NCBI RefSeq assembly: GCF_002160755.1
Contig: NZ_NFLE01000002.1
Coordinates: forward strand, 1 to 64,000
Reading direction: 5' to 3'
Length of the DNA: 64,000 nt
From: Lachnoclostridium sp. An14
GTDB taxonomy: Bacteria > Bacillota > Clostridia > Lachnospirales > Lachnospiraceae
Part shown: positions 1 through 7,843 of the stretch, in pieces
Position numbering within the stretch: position 1 is the stretch's first letter
Layout of the letters: each line of letters begins with the position of its first letter
Position numbers and translations under genes: made by a program
Notes under the pieces: model-generated
Database searches by the model: none
Seen by the model: only the letters and a program-made list of their open reading frames with translations
What the model was told of the DNA's origin: nothing

Positions 1-176
1 CACACCGACACGTTGGCCAGCACATAGGCCAGCGCCATAGCTGTTATCACGAACATCCAGAACAGCACCGCCCGATCCCGCTCCAGCCGCTCCACTTTAC
101 CCTGGAGCTTGTCCATGTGGCGGGCCATCGCTCTCAGCTCCTCCTTCCTGACCACTTCGCAGTCAATTGCTTCCAT
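1..176 (-). CDS. Small coiled-coil plus membrane-anchor protein, C-terminus cut by window edge
   Basis: This reading frame is open from an ATG at 176 to the window edge, 58 codons. A GGAGGTGA ribosome site sits just upstream (about 181-188). The product starts MEAIDCEVVRKEELRAM, continues as a charged helix with leucine heptads (residues about 10-36), and then has a hydrophobic segment (about 38-56, FWMFVITAMALAYVLANV) that fits one membrane span. The arrangement recalls XhlA-type or holin-accessory proteins of phages, but the piece is too short to assign a family. It follows the excisionase-like gene on the same strand and is probably cotranscribed with it. Confidence 0.55.
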   Translation of the reverse strand, partial: MEAIDCEVVRKEELRAMARHMDKLQGKVERLERDRAVLFWMFVITAMALAYVLANVSV

Positions 177-369
177 CTGGATCACCTCCAATCACCTTGT
201 AGAGCTTCGCGGGGTAGATCTTAAACCTCCAGTTTTTCTCCCCACTTTTCTTCGGATCCACAACCAATCCCAGATCCAGTACACCATTTCTCATGTACTG
301 GCGGACCTTTGCTGGGCTGATTCCCAACATGGGCGCTGCCTCCTCTGGACTCATGTATTTCTTCTCCAT
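163..369 (-). CDS. Excisionase/MerR-type winged-helix DNA-binding protein
   Basis: A 68-residue protein with a helix-turn-helix typical of excisionase-family (Xis/AlpA) proteins: YMSPEEAAPMLGISPAKVRQYMRNG, followed by a basic wing and the lysine-rich KIYPAKLYK. The ATG at 369 is chosen because an AAAGGAG box ends 10 bases before it; a TTG at 378 in the same frame would sit almost on that box. The gene lies directly after the small Cro-like gene. In integrative elements such proteins steer the integrase towards excision or act as transcription factors. The family is clear from the fold pattern; the role in excision is inferred from the integrase nearby. Confidence 0.7.
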   Translation of the reverse strand: MEKKYMSPEEAAPMLGISPAKVRQYMRNGVLDLGLVVDPKKSGEKNWRFKIYPAKLYKVIGGDPDGSN

Positions 370-374
370 TGACC

Positions 375-578
375 TCAATCTCCTTTCTTATCATCTTCTG
401 CGAAATATTCCACTGACACGCCGAAATACTTGGCCAGGATCAGTAGTTTGTCGAATTTAGGTTTGCTTCTCCCAGTTTTCCAGTCAGATAATACCGATTG
501 TGCAATTCCCGTCTCTTTAGCAACTTGATAGGCTGTTTTATTATTTTTCACTAATAAATCAGCAAATTTTTTGTACAA
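375..578 (-). CDS. Cro-like XRE family helix-turn-helix regulator
   Basis: The protein is 67 residues and is almost entirely an HTH_3 domain (NKTAYQVAKETGIAQSVLSDWKTGRSKP), closely matching the N-terminus of the divergent regulator at 795. A TTG at 578 is preferred as start: it lies 9 bases after AAGGAG and makes the N-terminus (YKKFADLL) align with MYEIFEQLL of its neighbour; longer forms would contain the ribosome site. It likely plays Cro against the CI-like protein across the shared operator region 600-794 and is cotranscribed with the excisionase-like gene. Confidence 0.75.
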   Translation of the reverse strand: MYKKFADLLVKNNKTAYQVAKETGIAQSVLSDWKTGRSKPKFDKLLILAKYFGVSVEYFAEDDKKGD

Positions 579-605
579 AATCACATTCTCCTTTCTTAAA
601 ATCAT

Positions 606-794
606 TATTGTAATTACTACGGAAATGTGATATGCTTAGTTTACCAGACGAAGCAACCATTTTCCGTAGTATACCTCTCAAATGCTCCGTATTTGTTTGG
701 TATGCTCATACTATACTACGTTTACACGGAGTAGTCAAGAATATATTCCGTTTTTATGTAGTATTGTTTCATTTTTGTGTAAGGTGAATAATTT
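606..794. promoter_or_regulatory. Divergent operator/promoter region of the two XRE regulators
   Basis: The AT-rich spacer between the divergent repressor genes holds several copies of an ACTACGGA-like half site. ACTACGGAAA at 616-625 is mirrored by TTTCCGTAGT at 661-670, a perfect 10-base inverted repeat. ACTAC at 715-719 is mirrored by GTAGT at 731-735, and further CCGT and GTAGTAT half sites lie near 686-691, 748-751 and 758-764. This is the layout of a lambda-like switch with multiple operators. The actual -10 and -35 boxes are not clear enough to assign. Confidence 0.6.
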
Positions 795-1217
795 ATGTAT
801 GAGATTTTTGAACAATTACTACAAAAATACGGAGTAACTCCGTATAAGGTCAGTAAAGAAACTGGCGTTTCTCAGTCCTCATTAAGTGACTGGAAATTAG
901 GAAAAATAACTCCTAAAACTTCTACTCTAAAAAAAATCGCCGATTACTTTGGGGTAACAGTAGACTACCTCATGACTGGAGAGACATCCTCAGGCAAAAA
1001 AGAAACCACGCTTACCCGCCGGGATGAGCGTGATATAGAAAAGATTCTGGATCAGACCAGAGAACAGCTACTCTCTCAGGAAGGCCTCATGTTTGATGGA
1101 CAACCGGCCACGCCAGAAGCCATTGACTCCATCCTGTCCGCCATGCAGGTAGGTATGGAATTGGCCAAAAAGAAAAACAAAGAGAAGTACACGCCGAAGA
1201 AATATAAAAAGGACTGA
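795..1217 (+). CDS. CI/ImmR-like XRE family repressor
   Basis: A 140-residue regulator. Residues 1-66 form an HTH_3 domain (PYKVSKETGVSQSSLSDWKLGK) with the usual C-terminal YFGVTVDYLM of phage and ICE repressors. The rest is a charged helical tail ending in a lysine-rich stretch. It has no LexA-type peptidase domain, so self-cleavage is not expected. The next gene, a metallopeptidase, starts 1 base after its stop, which matches the ImmR-ImmA pairing in which the protease destroys the repressor to induce the element. An AAGGTG box at 781-786 precedes the ATG. Confidence 0.8.
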   Translation: MYEIFEQLLQKYGVTPYKVSKETGVSQSSLSDWKLGKITPKTSTLKKIADYFGVTVDYLMTGETSSGKKETTLTRRDERDIEKILDQTREQLLSQEGLMFDGQPATPEAIDSILSAMQVGMELAKKKNKEKYTPKKYKKD

Positions 1218-1218
1218 T

Positions 1219-1650
1219 GTGCCTATGGATATAAAGAAAAAAGCGGATTATCTGGCCCAAAAGTATCGGACCCGCAATCCGTTTGAGATCCTGCAGGGAT
1301 TAAATGCAATTTTAGTTTTTGTCCCGCTTTACGGCACCAGAGCTTTTTACCAATATTTCCAGCGGAACAATATTATCTACATAAACGAGAATCTCTCCCA
1401 ACACGAACAGATTTTTGAATGCGCTCATGAGATGGGGCATATGTTCCTCCACAGGAAATCAAATGCTATTTTTATGGACACCAGAACCTGCTTCAATACC
1501 AATAAATTTGAAATTGAAGCTGATACATTTGCCATGGATCTGTTGATTGGTGACGATGTTCTGGATGAATATCCAGACTATACATCAGAACAACTGTCAC
1601 GCCTGTTTGGGTATGAAAAGAGATTGATAGAGTTGAGGTTAAAGCAATAA
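1219..1650 (+). CDS. ImmA/IrrE family metallo-endopeptidase
   Basis: The 143-residue protein has the zinc protease motif HEMGH (in CAHEMGHMFLHRK, residues about 73-85) and the downstream EIEADTFAMDLL block of ImmA/IrrE (COG2856) proteins, where the second glutamate completes the metal site. In ICEBs1 and related phages this protease cleaves the XRE repressor encoded beside it. Start choice is open: GTG 1219 or ATG 1225; both follow AAAAAGGA at usable spacing. Translation is probably coupled to the repressor gene. Confidence 0.85.
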   Translation: MPMDIKKKADYLAQKYRTRNPFEILQGLNAILVFVPLYGTRAFYQYFQRNNIIYINENLSQHEQIFECAHEMGHMFLHRKSNAIFMDTRTCFNTNKFEIEADTFAMDLLIGDDVLDEYPDYTSEQLSRLFGYEKRLIELRLKQ

Positions 1651-1678
1651 ATAAGAAAGCAAAAGAAGGGGGATTATT

Positions 1679-2737
1679 ATGAAAAACAAGAAAAGACTGG
1701 TATTAACTGCATTACTGTTTTCTGGGCTGCTAAGCATGGATGCTGCTGCCCAGACAGATGTCCATGTGTTGGATGTTGGCCAAGGACTTTCTGTTTTAAT
1801 TGAATCCAATGGCCATTATATGCTTTATGATGGGGGAGATTCTGATAAATCCAGCTATGTGGTCTCCTATCTCCAACAGGAAGGCGTTCCATCGCTGGAT
1901 TATGTAGTGGCATCTCATTACGATTCTGATCACCTCAATGGCGTGGTCGGCACTTTGAATGCTTTCCCAGTATCTAATGTCTGGGGGCCAAACTACACTG
2001 CCGATACCCGTGTATTTGAGTCCTTCAATTCTATCGTGTCCGCCAAAAGCCTTCCCCGGATTCAGCCGGCTGTGGGCAGTCAAATTCAGTTGGGTGATGC
2101 TACTGTCCAGGTACTGGCTCCATCCGGAACCGATTATAGTGATCTAAATAATTACTCTATCGCTATCCGTGTGCAAGACGGAAACACCAGCTTTCTGATC
2201 ACCGGCGATGCCGAGGCCGCAAGCGAAGCAGAAATGGTAGCATCTGGATTATCTCTTGATAGCGACGTGTATGTAATGGGGCATCACGGAAGTGGTACCT
2301 CCACCAGCTGGGATTTACTCCAGGCCGCAACGCCAGAATATGCAGTGTTATCCTGCGGAGCAGGAAATTCCTATGGCCACCCCCATATAGAATCAATGGA
2401 GAAATTGCAAGCCATGGAGATCCAACTGCTGCGCACGGATAAGCAGGGAAATATCGTGGCATCTACAGACGGCACTAACATTTCCTGGAACGTAGCTCCT
2501 TGCAATGACTATACTCCCGGTGATCCTAACGACACGCCGGCTCAACCTGCTGCATCTTCCGGCTCTGCATCCAACCAGGAAGCCGCTGCCATCGTATACT
2601 GGACTCCAGGTGGTAAATCTTATCATAACAGCCGCAATTGCTCTACGTTGTCAAGATCCAAGACAATTAACGAGGGTAGTTTAAGCGATGCTTTATCTGC
2701 CGGAAAATCTGACCCTTGTAATGTATGCGTGAAATGA
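1679..2737 (+). CDS. Secreted ComEC/Rec2-like metallo-beta-lactamase-fold protein
   Basis: A 352-residue protein with a signal peptide (residues 1-24, MKNKKRLVLTALLFSGLLS... AAA-Q). It has the full ComEC-type hydrolase set: VLDVGQGLSVLI, the HYDSDHLNG metal motif (about 80-88), ITGDAE, GHHGSGTS and NSYGHPH. After a low-complexity linker (about 283-303) comes a C-terminal module with YWTPGGKSYH...C...PCNVC (about 309-352), likely a small metal-binding domain often attached to such proteins. ComEC hydrolase domains are thought to act on phosphodiester bonds of incoming DNA. Lying between the repressor module and the integrase it looks like accessory cargo; its role for the element is unknown. 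The ATG at 1679 follows AAGGGGGA. Confidence 0.8.
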   Translation: MKNKKRLVLTALLFSGLLSMDAAAQTDVHVLDVGQGLSVLIESNGHYMLYDGGDSDKSSYVVSYLQQEGVPSLDYVVASHYDSDHLNGVVGTLNAFPVSNVWGPNYTADTRVFESFNSIVSAKSLPRIQPAVGSQIQLGDATVQVLAPSGTDYSDLNNYSIAIRVQDGNTSFLITGDAEAASEAEMVASGLSLDSDVYVMGHHGSGTSTSWDLLQAATPEYAVLSCGAGNSYGHPHIESMEKLQAMEIQLLRTDKQGNIVASTDGTNISWNVAPCNDYTPGDPNDTPAQPAASSGSASNQEAAAIVYWTPGGKSYHNSRNCSTLSRSKTINEGSLSDALSAGKSDPCNVCVK

Positions 2738-2744
2738 TAAACCT

Positions 2745-2936
2745 GTCAATCGTCCAAAAATAAAAGGCCCCCTGCGCCAACAGGGAGCCCGATCTCCGGC
2801 GCCAACCGGAGCGTTGAGTTGAGTGCCTCCGAAGAGGCCAATGAGTCTGTAAAGTTATTGTACCATCTTCGGGGGACAGTCGCAATCAGAACATTTGTGC
2901 GGCTGTTATTTTTGTACCAAAAAAGGAGATGATACT
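2745..2936 (+). ncRNA. Structured intergenic segment with twin CGCCAA-loop hairpins
   Basis: Between the MBL gene and the integrase are three compact hairpins. CCCTG(2770-2774)/CAGGG(2781-2785) and CTCCGG(2794-2799)/CCGGAG(2806-2811) each enclose the same six-base loop CGCCAA. GCCTC(2825-2829)/GAGGC(2834-2838) encloses CGAA. The identical loops on different stems suggest a binding target rather than a plain terminator, since no T-run follows. It may be the leader of the integrase transcript or a small RNA. It does not match a riboswitch class I can name. Confidence 0.4.
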
Positions 2937-4082
2937 ATGCCAACACGCAAAAAGCACCAGCGGCTGCCCAATGGTTACGGATCCATCCGCTATCTGGGCA
3001 AAGGCCGCAGAAACGCCTATGCCGTCCACCCGCCGGCGGACATCGACGGAAACCGGCCGCCCGCCATCTGCTATGTGGACGACTGGATGAAGGGGTTTAT
3101 CATCCTCACGGCTTATAAGGCCGGCACTTATGCGCCCGGCATGGAGGCCACCCTGGAGCTACCGAACGCCGATGGAGCCGCCGATCTGAAATCGGTTTCA
3201 AGTCGTCTGCTGGCAGATTATTCCCGGATCCGCGGTCAGGAGCCGCAAGAACCAGAGAAGACTTTTTCTGAAGTGTATGAGGCTTTTTTTGCAAATAAAT
3301 ATAAGCCTGGGCACTCCTACTCCAAATCTACAATTACATCCACCAAGGCGGCCTATAAAAATTGCAAAACACTCCACGATCGCGTGTTTCGGGATCTGCG
3401 GGGAGATGATCTTCAGAGGGTGATTGACACGGCAGCGTTGAAGCTGAAGCACTCCAGCTTAGAGTTGATCCTGAGCTTGTATCACCAAATGTACGCGTAT
3501 GCTGATGGGCAGAGCTGGTGCGATAAACGGTATGACACCTTTGTGAGAATCGATACTCCAGATGATGATGAACACGGTGTACCGTTTACCGATGAGGAAC
3601 TGAAAATCCTCTGGAAGCGCAAAGAAGATCCGTCCATAGAGCTTTTACTGATTTTGTGTTATTCCGGGTGGCGCATATCTGAACTGTTTACACTGGAGAT
3701 TGATCTGATGAACCAATCTATGACCGGCGGCATCAAGACCGCAGCCGGAAAAAACCGTGTTGTCCCGATCCATTCTGCGATCCTGCCGTTGATAGTGTAC
3801 CGTCTTAAAAAGTACGGCACTATGTTGCCTTTCTCCACTGATGCTTACCGCAAGGATCTCTACGTGGCCCTGGAATCCATTGGATTGGCCGGAAATCCCA
3901 AACATACGCCCCATGATGCACGCCATACTTTCTCCCGGCTCTGCGAAAAATATGAAGTGCGTGAAAATGACCGCCGGCGGATGCTAGGGCACGCTTTTAA
4001 TGATGTCACCAATAAGGTATACGGACACCGGGAGCTGGAAGACCTGAAAGCAGAAATCGAAAAGATTAAAGTGGAGTTGTGA
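2937..4082 (+). CDS. Tyrosine site-specific recombinase (integrase)
   Basis: A 381-residue phage-type integrase. It has an N-terminal arm-binding-like basic region (MPTRKKHQRL...), a SAM-like core-binding domain at about 97-190 (KTFSEVYEAFFANKYKPGHS...), and a catalytic domain at about 200-370. The catalytic residues are visible: Arg in SGWRISEL, His-x-x-Arg in TPHDARHTF, a second His in LGHAF, and Tyr in KVYGHRELE. The ATG at 2937 follows AAAAAAGGAG by 9 bases; a longer frame from 2895 (MCGCYF...) would read through the ribosome site and is rejected. It integrates or excises the element covering the left part of the window. It reads towards the chromosome and ends about 170 bases before typical chromosomal sequence. 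Confidence 0.93.
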   Translation: MPTRKKHQRLPNGYGSIRYLGKGRRNAYAVHPPADIDGNRPPAICYVDDWMKGFIILTAYKAGTYAPGMEATLELPNADGAADLKSVSSRLLADYSRIRGQEPQEPEKTFSEVYEAFFANKYKPGHSYSKSTITSTKAAYKNCKTLHDRVFRDLRGDDLQRVIDTAALKLKHSSLELILSLYHQMYAYADGQSWCDKRYDTFVRIDTPDDDEHGVPFTDEELKILWKRKEDPSIELLLILCYSGWRISELFTLEIDLMNQSMTGGIKTAAGKNRVVPIHSAILPLIVYRLKKYGTMLPFSTDAYRKDLYVALESIGLAGNPKHTPHDARHTFSRLCEKYEVRENDRRRMLGHAFNDVTNKVYGHRELEDLKAEIEKIKVEL

Positions 4083-4651
4083 CTTTCTTGTGACTAATAG
4101 GCCCCAAAAAGCCCTACTAAATTTTAAGAGTACAAAAGAAATAAAAGAGCTGCAAATCCTCATAAAACCTATCATTCTCTTTTATTTCACTCTATTTTAT
4201 TTTCTGTAAAAAGTCACAATACATTACAAATTCCTTAAGAATTTCCCTTCAAACAGGAAGATTCTATACATAACCGGAAGAACCGTTTGCCCCCATCCGC
4301 GGCAGTCCGAGGCGCGGTTTTCCCATCCTGGAAACGAAAACAGGACCTTTCAAAACGCGCGGTTTTCCATTTACTTTTATATAGAAGGAATACGTCAGGA
4401 ACGGCGGTTTCGGAATCTTATGCCTGGAAAAACGGGATCCGCCCAGCCGGGCCGTCCCTGAAACCGCGGGAAGAAAACCTGCGGGCAGGCCTTAAGATTT
4501 GACCGGCCTGACGGAGGGGGAAGCAGGATTGACAGAAATGGTTAGTCAATGTTAACATATGCGGCAACGGCGGTTGACTATCCCTAACTGAGCAGAAAAA
4601 CCAGCAATGCCGCCGAATCACCAAATCAAATTACGAAGGAGGAATTAAAGG
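4083..4651. other. Element end and intergenic region upstream of the surface protein
   Basis: No convincing gene is present. The first part (4083-4250) is AT-rich and holds TTGTGAC at 4077-4083 and 4088-4094 (11 bases apart) and its inverse GTCACAA at 4213-4219, possible integrase arm sites. From 4285 the sequence is GC-rich with scattered short inverted repeats. A 71-codon frame at 4287-4502 lacks a ribosome site and a recognisable product and is not called. The promoter of the next gene lies at 4529-4558. Confidence 0.6.
4529..4558 (+). promoter_or_regulatory. Sigma-A-type promoter of the surface protein gene
   Basis: TTGACA at 4529-4534 and TAACAT at 4553-4558 are separated by 18 bases. 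GGTTAGTCAA (about 4540-4549) inside the spacer is partly mirrored by TTGACTATCCCTAACT at about 4573-4588, which could be an operator. The gene starts at 4652, leaving a leader of about 85 bases. Confidence 0.55.
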
Positions 4652-7603
4652 ATGATGAAAAACAAAAAACGATCTGCACCGATCATCCTCAGCGCGATGC
4701 TGCTGTCCAGCACGCTCACAGCTACAGCCGCGCCCCTGCCGGAAGGACACTGGTCCTCATCTGAAAAGGGCTGGCAGTATCAAACCGAAACGGGAGTTCT
4801 TCAAAATGTCTGGAGCCAGTCCGAAACGGGGGATTGGTACTATTTCGATACAGACGGAATTATGTCAGCCGGATGGAAACAGATCAAGGCTGCTGACGGC
4901 AAACTGCACTGGTACTATTTTGCCCCGGACGGAGTCATGGCTACCGGATGGCGGCAGGTAACAGACGCAAACGGCAAGCCCCAGTGGTACTATTTTGTCC
5001 CGGACGGGGCTATGGCCACCGGATGGCAGCAGATAAAAGACACAGATGGACAGGACAAGTGGTATTACTTAAATACCGACGGCAGTATGCAGACCGGCTG
5101 GGTTTCCCAGGGGGATACCACATACTACCTCAATCCAGACGGAGCCATGGCTACCGGCAGCGTGACCATCGGAGACCGGGAATATCCCTTTGACAGCTCC
5201 GGCGCACTCACCGGGACATCCGCTCCCGCGGGCGTGGTCCGCCTCGACTCCCCGTCCTCCCAGCAGGCGGAAACCCGCAAAGGCTCCGGCGGCCCCGGAA
5301 AGGGAAAGAGCGACGGCTCCGGTTCCGGCAGCTCAAAGGGCGGAAAACGCAGCTCCGGCAGCAGTTCAAAAAGCAAAAAGCGCGGCTCCGAAAGCTCAAA
5401 GAGCGGGAAACGCGGTTCCAGCAGCACAACCTCTCCGGAACGCCCCACCGGCGCCGCAGGCAGCCAGACGGGCAGCAGCCAGGCAAATCCCACAGGCCAG
5501 GCAGAAAACAAGCCTGTGACCTCTGGCTCTGAACAGGGAAAACCGGCGGAGACCGGGAAAGAGACCGTCAGAGAGGCAGCGGATCTTCTGAACAAGAACC
5601 AGACGAAACTTGTGGATCTGGGCTGGATTCAGTACGCCGTCATCGCGTTCCAGGAAGGCACCGCGGACGACTACACCATAGAGATTGACGGAACCGATGT
5701 GACTAAGGCCTGCACGAAGGTGGATCACGACGGAACCATCGTAAAATGGGAATCCACCGTTTTGGATCCGGCCAGCGTGACGGTTTCCCACCGGCAGGGG
5801 AAATTCGACCAGGTGGCTTTAAGCCAGCACCCGGCTCAGAAAAAGCCTGAGGCAGGACAGGGCTCATCCGCCCCCAAGCTGATCCTCACCAACGGTGCGG
5901 TTCCCTCCCATGACTATTATCTGGACGCTTACGGCAAAGACGGCGCGGTCAGAACGGCCCCGGCCCGCACCACCTTCGGCACAACCGGAAACCGGGCTTC
6001 CGGAACCGTATCCTCCTGGTCTGAGAACGGAGACGTAGACGCCTACCTCCTGTTCGACCACGATTTGCTGGCAAACGCGATGATTCTTCAGAATATCGGA
6101 GCGGCGGACGACGCGGCAATGGCCGTAGTTAAGCGCTGGGAAACGCAGACGCCTGTGGCCGCGATGGATGGAAACTCGGAGAGCCTTTACGACTTTGCCA
6201 AATATCTGAGCGCCGTTCAGGATGAGGAGCGGGAGCACAATGACTTCCTCTCATTCCTGACATATGCCAGCCAGAATCCGGACGGAACCATTCAGAGCCG
6301 GCCGGAAAATGTCAAGAGAGTTTTAGAGGACGGTTTCCTGGGAAGCACGTTCCAATTTTCTAAAACCGCGAGAGAAGCCGCTCCCCTGCTTTCCGGAACA
6401 GAGGGCAGACTGGGAGAAAACCTGGTGCTGACCAGCGAAGGCGACCCGGCGTATATTTCGTCGATCACCGCCCTGTTCCTTGACGGAAACCCCTTCCCGC
6501 TGCGCAGCGACTCCAGCCGGAAAGCGTACGAGATCAACGAGGAACAGACCAGCATTACCCTGTATCACACCATTCAGGAACCTTCCGGAGAACAGCCGCA
6601 GCTGACAGAAGGGGAACACACCCTGAAAATAGAGGCAAACGGCTATGAGATAGCCCGTGTGACCCTGACAGTGACGGCCGCTTTACCGGCTGAAGGCACT
6701 CCCGAAACGGCTCTGCCCTCCCATGGGGATCTGGAGCTGGATTTCCCGGCTGGTCTCGCCCGCGTAGAAAAAGAATCTGCTGAGACTGCGGAAGAAAGCA
6801 GCTCGGCTCTGCCCTCCCACGGGGATCTTATGCTGGACCTTCCGGCCGGCCGTTCCTCTGAGGAGGTTTCCGCCGAGGCTCCGGCGGCAGCGCCCCTGCC
6901 TTCCTTCGGCGACCTGAAGCTGGATTTCCCGGCTGGTCTCGCCCGCTTAGCAAAGGAATCAGCTGAGGCTGCGGAAGAAAGCAGCTCGGTTCTGCCTTCC
7001 CACGGGGATCTTATGCTGGACCTTCCGGCCGGCCGTTCCTCCGAGGAGGTTTCCGCCGAGGCTCCGGCGGCAGCGGCCCTGCCTTCCTTCGGCGACCTGG
7101 AGCTGGATTTCCCGGCTGGTCTTGCCCGCTTAGAAAAGGAATCTGCTGAGACTGCGGAAGAAAGCCGCCCGGTTCTGCCCTCCCACGGGGATCTCAAGCT
7201 GGATCTCCCCGCTGGCGGCACCAGCCTGGCGAAACCTTCCCTGGATACCCCGGAAGAAACGGCTCTGCCTTCTCACGGCGACCTGGAGCTGGATTTCCCG
7301 GCCGGTCTTGCCCGCGTAGAAAAGGAATCTGCTGAGGCCGCGGAGGAGAGCGTTTCTGCCCTGCCCTCCCGCGGAGACCTCAAGCTGGATTTCCCGGCCG
7401 GCCTTGCCCGCGTAGGGAAGGTTTCCCCTGAGGCAGCGGAAGAAAGCCGCTCGGCGTTTCCTTCCCACGGGGATCTTATGCTGGACCTTCCGGCCGGCCG
7501 TTCCTCCGAGGAGGTTTCCGCCGAGGCTCCGGCGGCAGCGGCTCTGCCTTCCTTCGGCGACTTAGAGCTGGATCTTCCAGCTGGCAGCTCCCATTCAAGC
7601 TAA
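4652..7603 (+). CDS. Secreted cell-wall-binding protein with a novel GDL-x-LD-x-PAG repeat tail
   Basis: The protein is 983 residues. A signal peptide covers 1-26. Choline-binding-type repeats at about 35-190 carry the WYYF..DG.MATGW pattern several times and probably tether the protein to the wall. A Ser/Gly/Lys-rich basic linker spans about 208-262. Two regions (about 310-400 and 575-680) resemble the hemoblobin-interacting (DUF1533-like) folds of clostridial surface proteins. From residue 688 to the end are ten copies of a 27-32 residue repeat with core LPSHGDLxLDFPAG alternating with Ala/Glu/Ser-rich spacers. No LPXTG sorting signal is present. AAGGAGG precedes the start. Ligand unknown; the repeat tail is probably an extended display or spacer region. 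The DUF1533 assignment is tentative. Confidence 0.8.
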   Translation: MMKNKKRSAPIILSAMLLSSTLTATAAPLPEGHWSSSEKGWQYQTETGVLQNVWSQSETGDWYYFDTDGIMSAGWKQIKAADGKLHWYYFAPDGVMATGWRQVTDANGKPQWYYFVPDGAMATGWQQIKDTDGQDKWYYLNTDGSMQTGWVSQGDTTYYLNPDGAMATGSVTIGDREYPFDSSGALTGTSAPAGVVRLDSPSSQQAETRKGSGGPGKGKSDGSGSGSSKGGKRSSGSSSKSKKRGSESSKSGKRGSSSTTSPERPTGAAGSQTGSSQANPTGQAENKPVTSGSEQGKPAETGKETVREAADLLNKNQTKLVDLGWIQYAVIAFQEGTADDYTIEIDGTDVTKACTKVDHDGTIVKWESTVLDPASVTVSHRQGKFDQVALSQHPAQKKPEAGQGSSAPKLILTNGAVPSHDYYLDAYGKDGAVRTAPARTTFGTTGNRASGTVSSWSENGDVDAYLLFDHDLLANAMILQNIGAADDAAMAVVKRWETQTPVAAMDGNSESLYDFAKYLSAVQDEEREHNDFLSFLTYASQNPDGTIQSRPENVKRVLEDGFLGSTFQFSKTAREAAPLLSGTEGRLGENLVLTSEGDPAYISSITALFLDGNPFPLRSDSSRKAYEINEEQTSITLYHTIQEPSGEQPQLTEGEHTLKIEANGYEIARVTLTVTAALPAEGTPETALPSHGDLELDFPAGLARVEKESAETAEESSSALPSHGDLMLDLPAGRSSEEVSAEAPAAAPLPSFGDLKLDFPAGLARLAKESAEAAEESSSVLPSHGDLMLDLPAGRSSEEVSAEAPAAAALPSFGDLELDFPAGLARLEKESAETAEESRPVLPSHGDLKLDLPAGGTSLAKPSLDTPEETALPSHGDLELDFPAGLARVEKESAEAAEESVSALPSRGDLKLDFPAGLARVGKVSPEAAEESRSAFPSHGDLMLDLPAGRSSEEVSAEAPAAAALPSFGDLELDLPAGSSHSS

Positions 7604-7680
7604 GGATTTCCAATCTGCGGCTCTGGAAACCTCTGTTTCGCAGTCCCCCAAAAGCCGGGAATCCTGACGCGAAACCATTC

Positions 7681-7725
7681 CGCAGGAGAGCATCCGCGCA
7701 AAACGCGGTCCTCTCCTGCGTTTAA
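7681..7725 (+). terminator. Rho-independent-like terminator after the surface protein
   Basis: CGCAGGAGAG (7681-7690) pairs perfectly with CTCTCCTGCG (7711-7720), with an inner stem CCGCG/CGCGG (7694-7698, 7704-7708), followed by TTTAAC. The T-run is short, but the stem is very stable and stands 80 bases after the stop codon. Confidence 0.7.
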
Positions 7726-7808
7726 CAAATTTCCAGGATCGACCCATCCCAGAAAATCCTTTCAACAATTTTTCATCAGAGTCGGAGGCGGAAGCTAAAA
7801 CTGCCCTC

Positions 7809-7837
7809 TTGCACTTTCCTCTCAGACGTACTATAGT
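7809..7837 (+). promoter_or_regulatory. Sigma-A promoter of a small-RNA candidate
   Basis: TTGCAC (7809-7814) and TATAGT (7832-7837) have exactly 17 bases between them. No open frame with a ribosome site follows before the terminator ending at 7934, so this promoter appears to serve a short non-coding transcript. Confidence 0.6.
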
Positions 7838-7843
7838 AAAAGC

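Larger units (their letters stand above)
1..4250. mobile_element. Integrase end of a prophage or integrative element (other end outside window)
   Basis: The region groups a small membrane/coiled-coil protein, an excisionase-like HTH protein, two divergent XRE regulators, an ImmA/IrrE metallopeptidase, a secreted cargo protein and a tyrosine integrase. This gene order is typical of lysogeny or ImmR/ImmA-controlled integrative elements. The right boundary is an estimate: after the integrase stop (4082) the DNA is AT-rich to about 4250, and clearly chromosomal GC-rich sequence with a promoter follows. The attachment repeat cannot be defined because the partner end is not in the window. Whether this is a phage or a conjugative element cannot be told from the part seen. 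Confidence 0.75.

Noticed and set aside
2895-2936. Longer integrase start (MCGCYF...)
   Set aside because: The ATG at 2937 has a strong ribosome site and the N-terminal basic region expected of the family; the extension would contain that site.
4287-4502. 71-codon frame after the integrase
   Set aside because: No ribosome site, no recognisable product, and it lies upstream of a promoter in a region of short inverted repeats.
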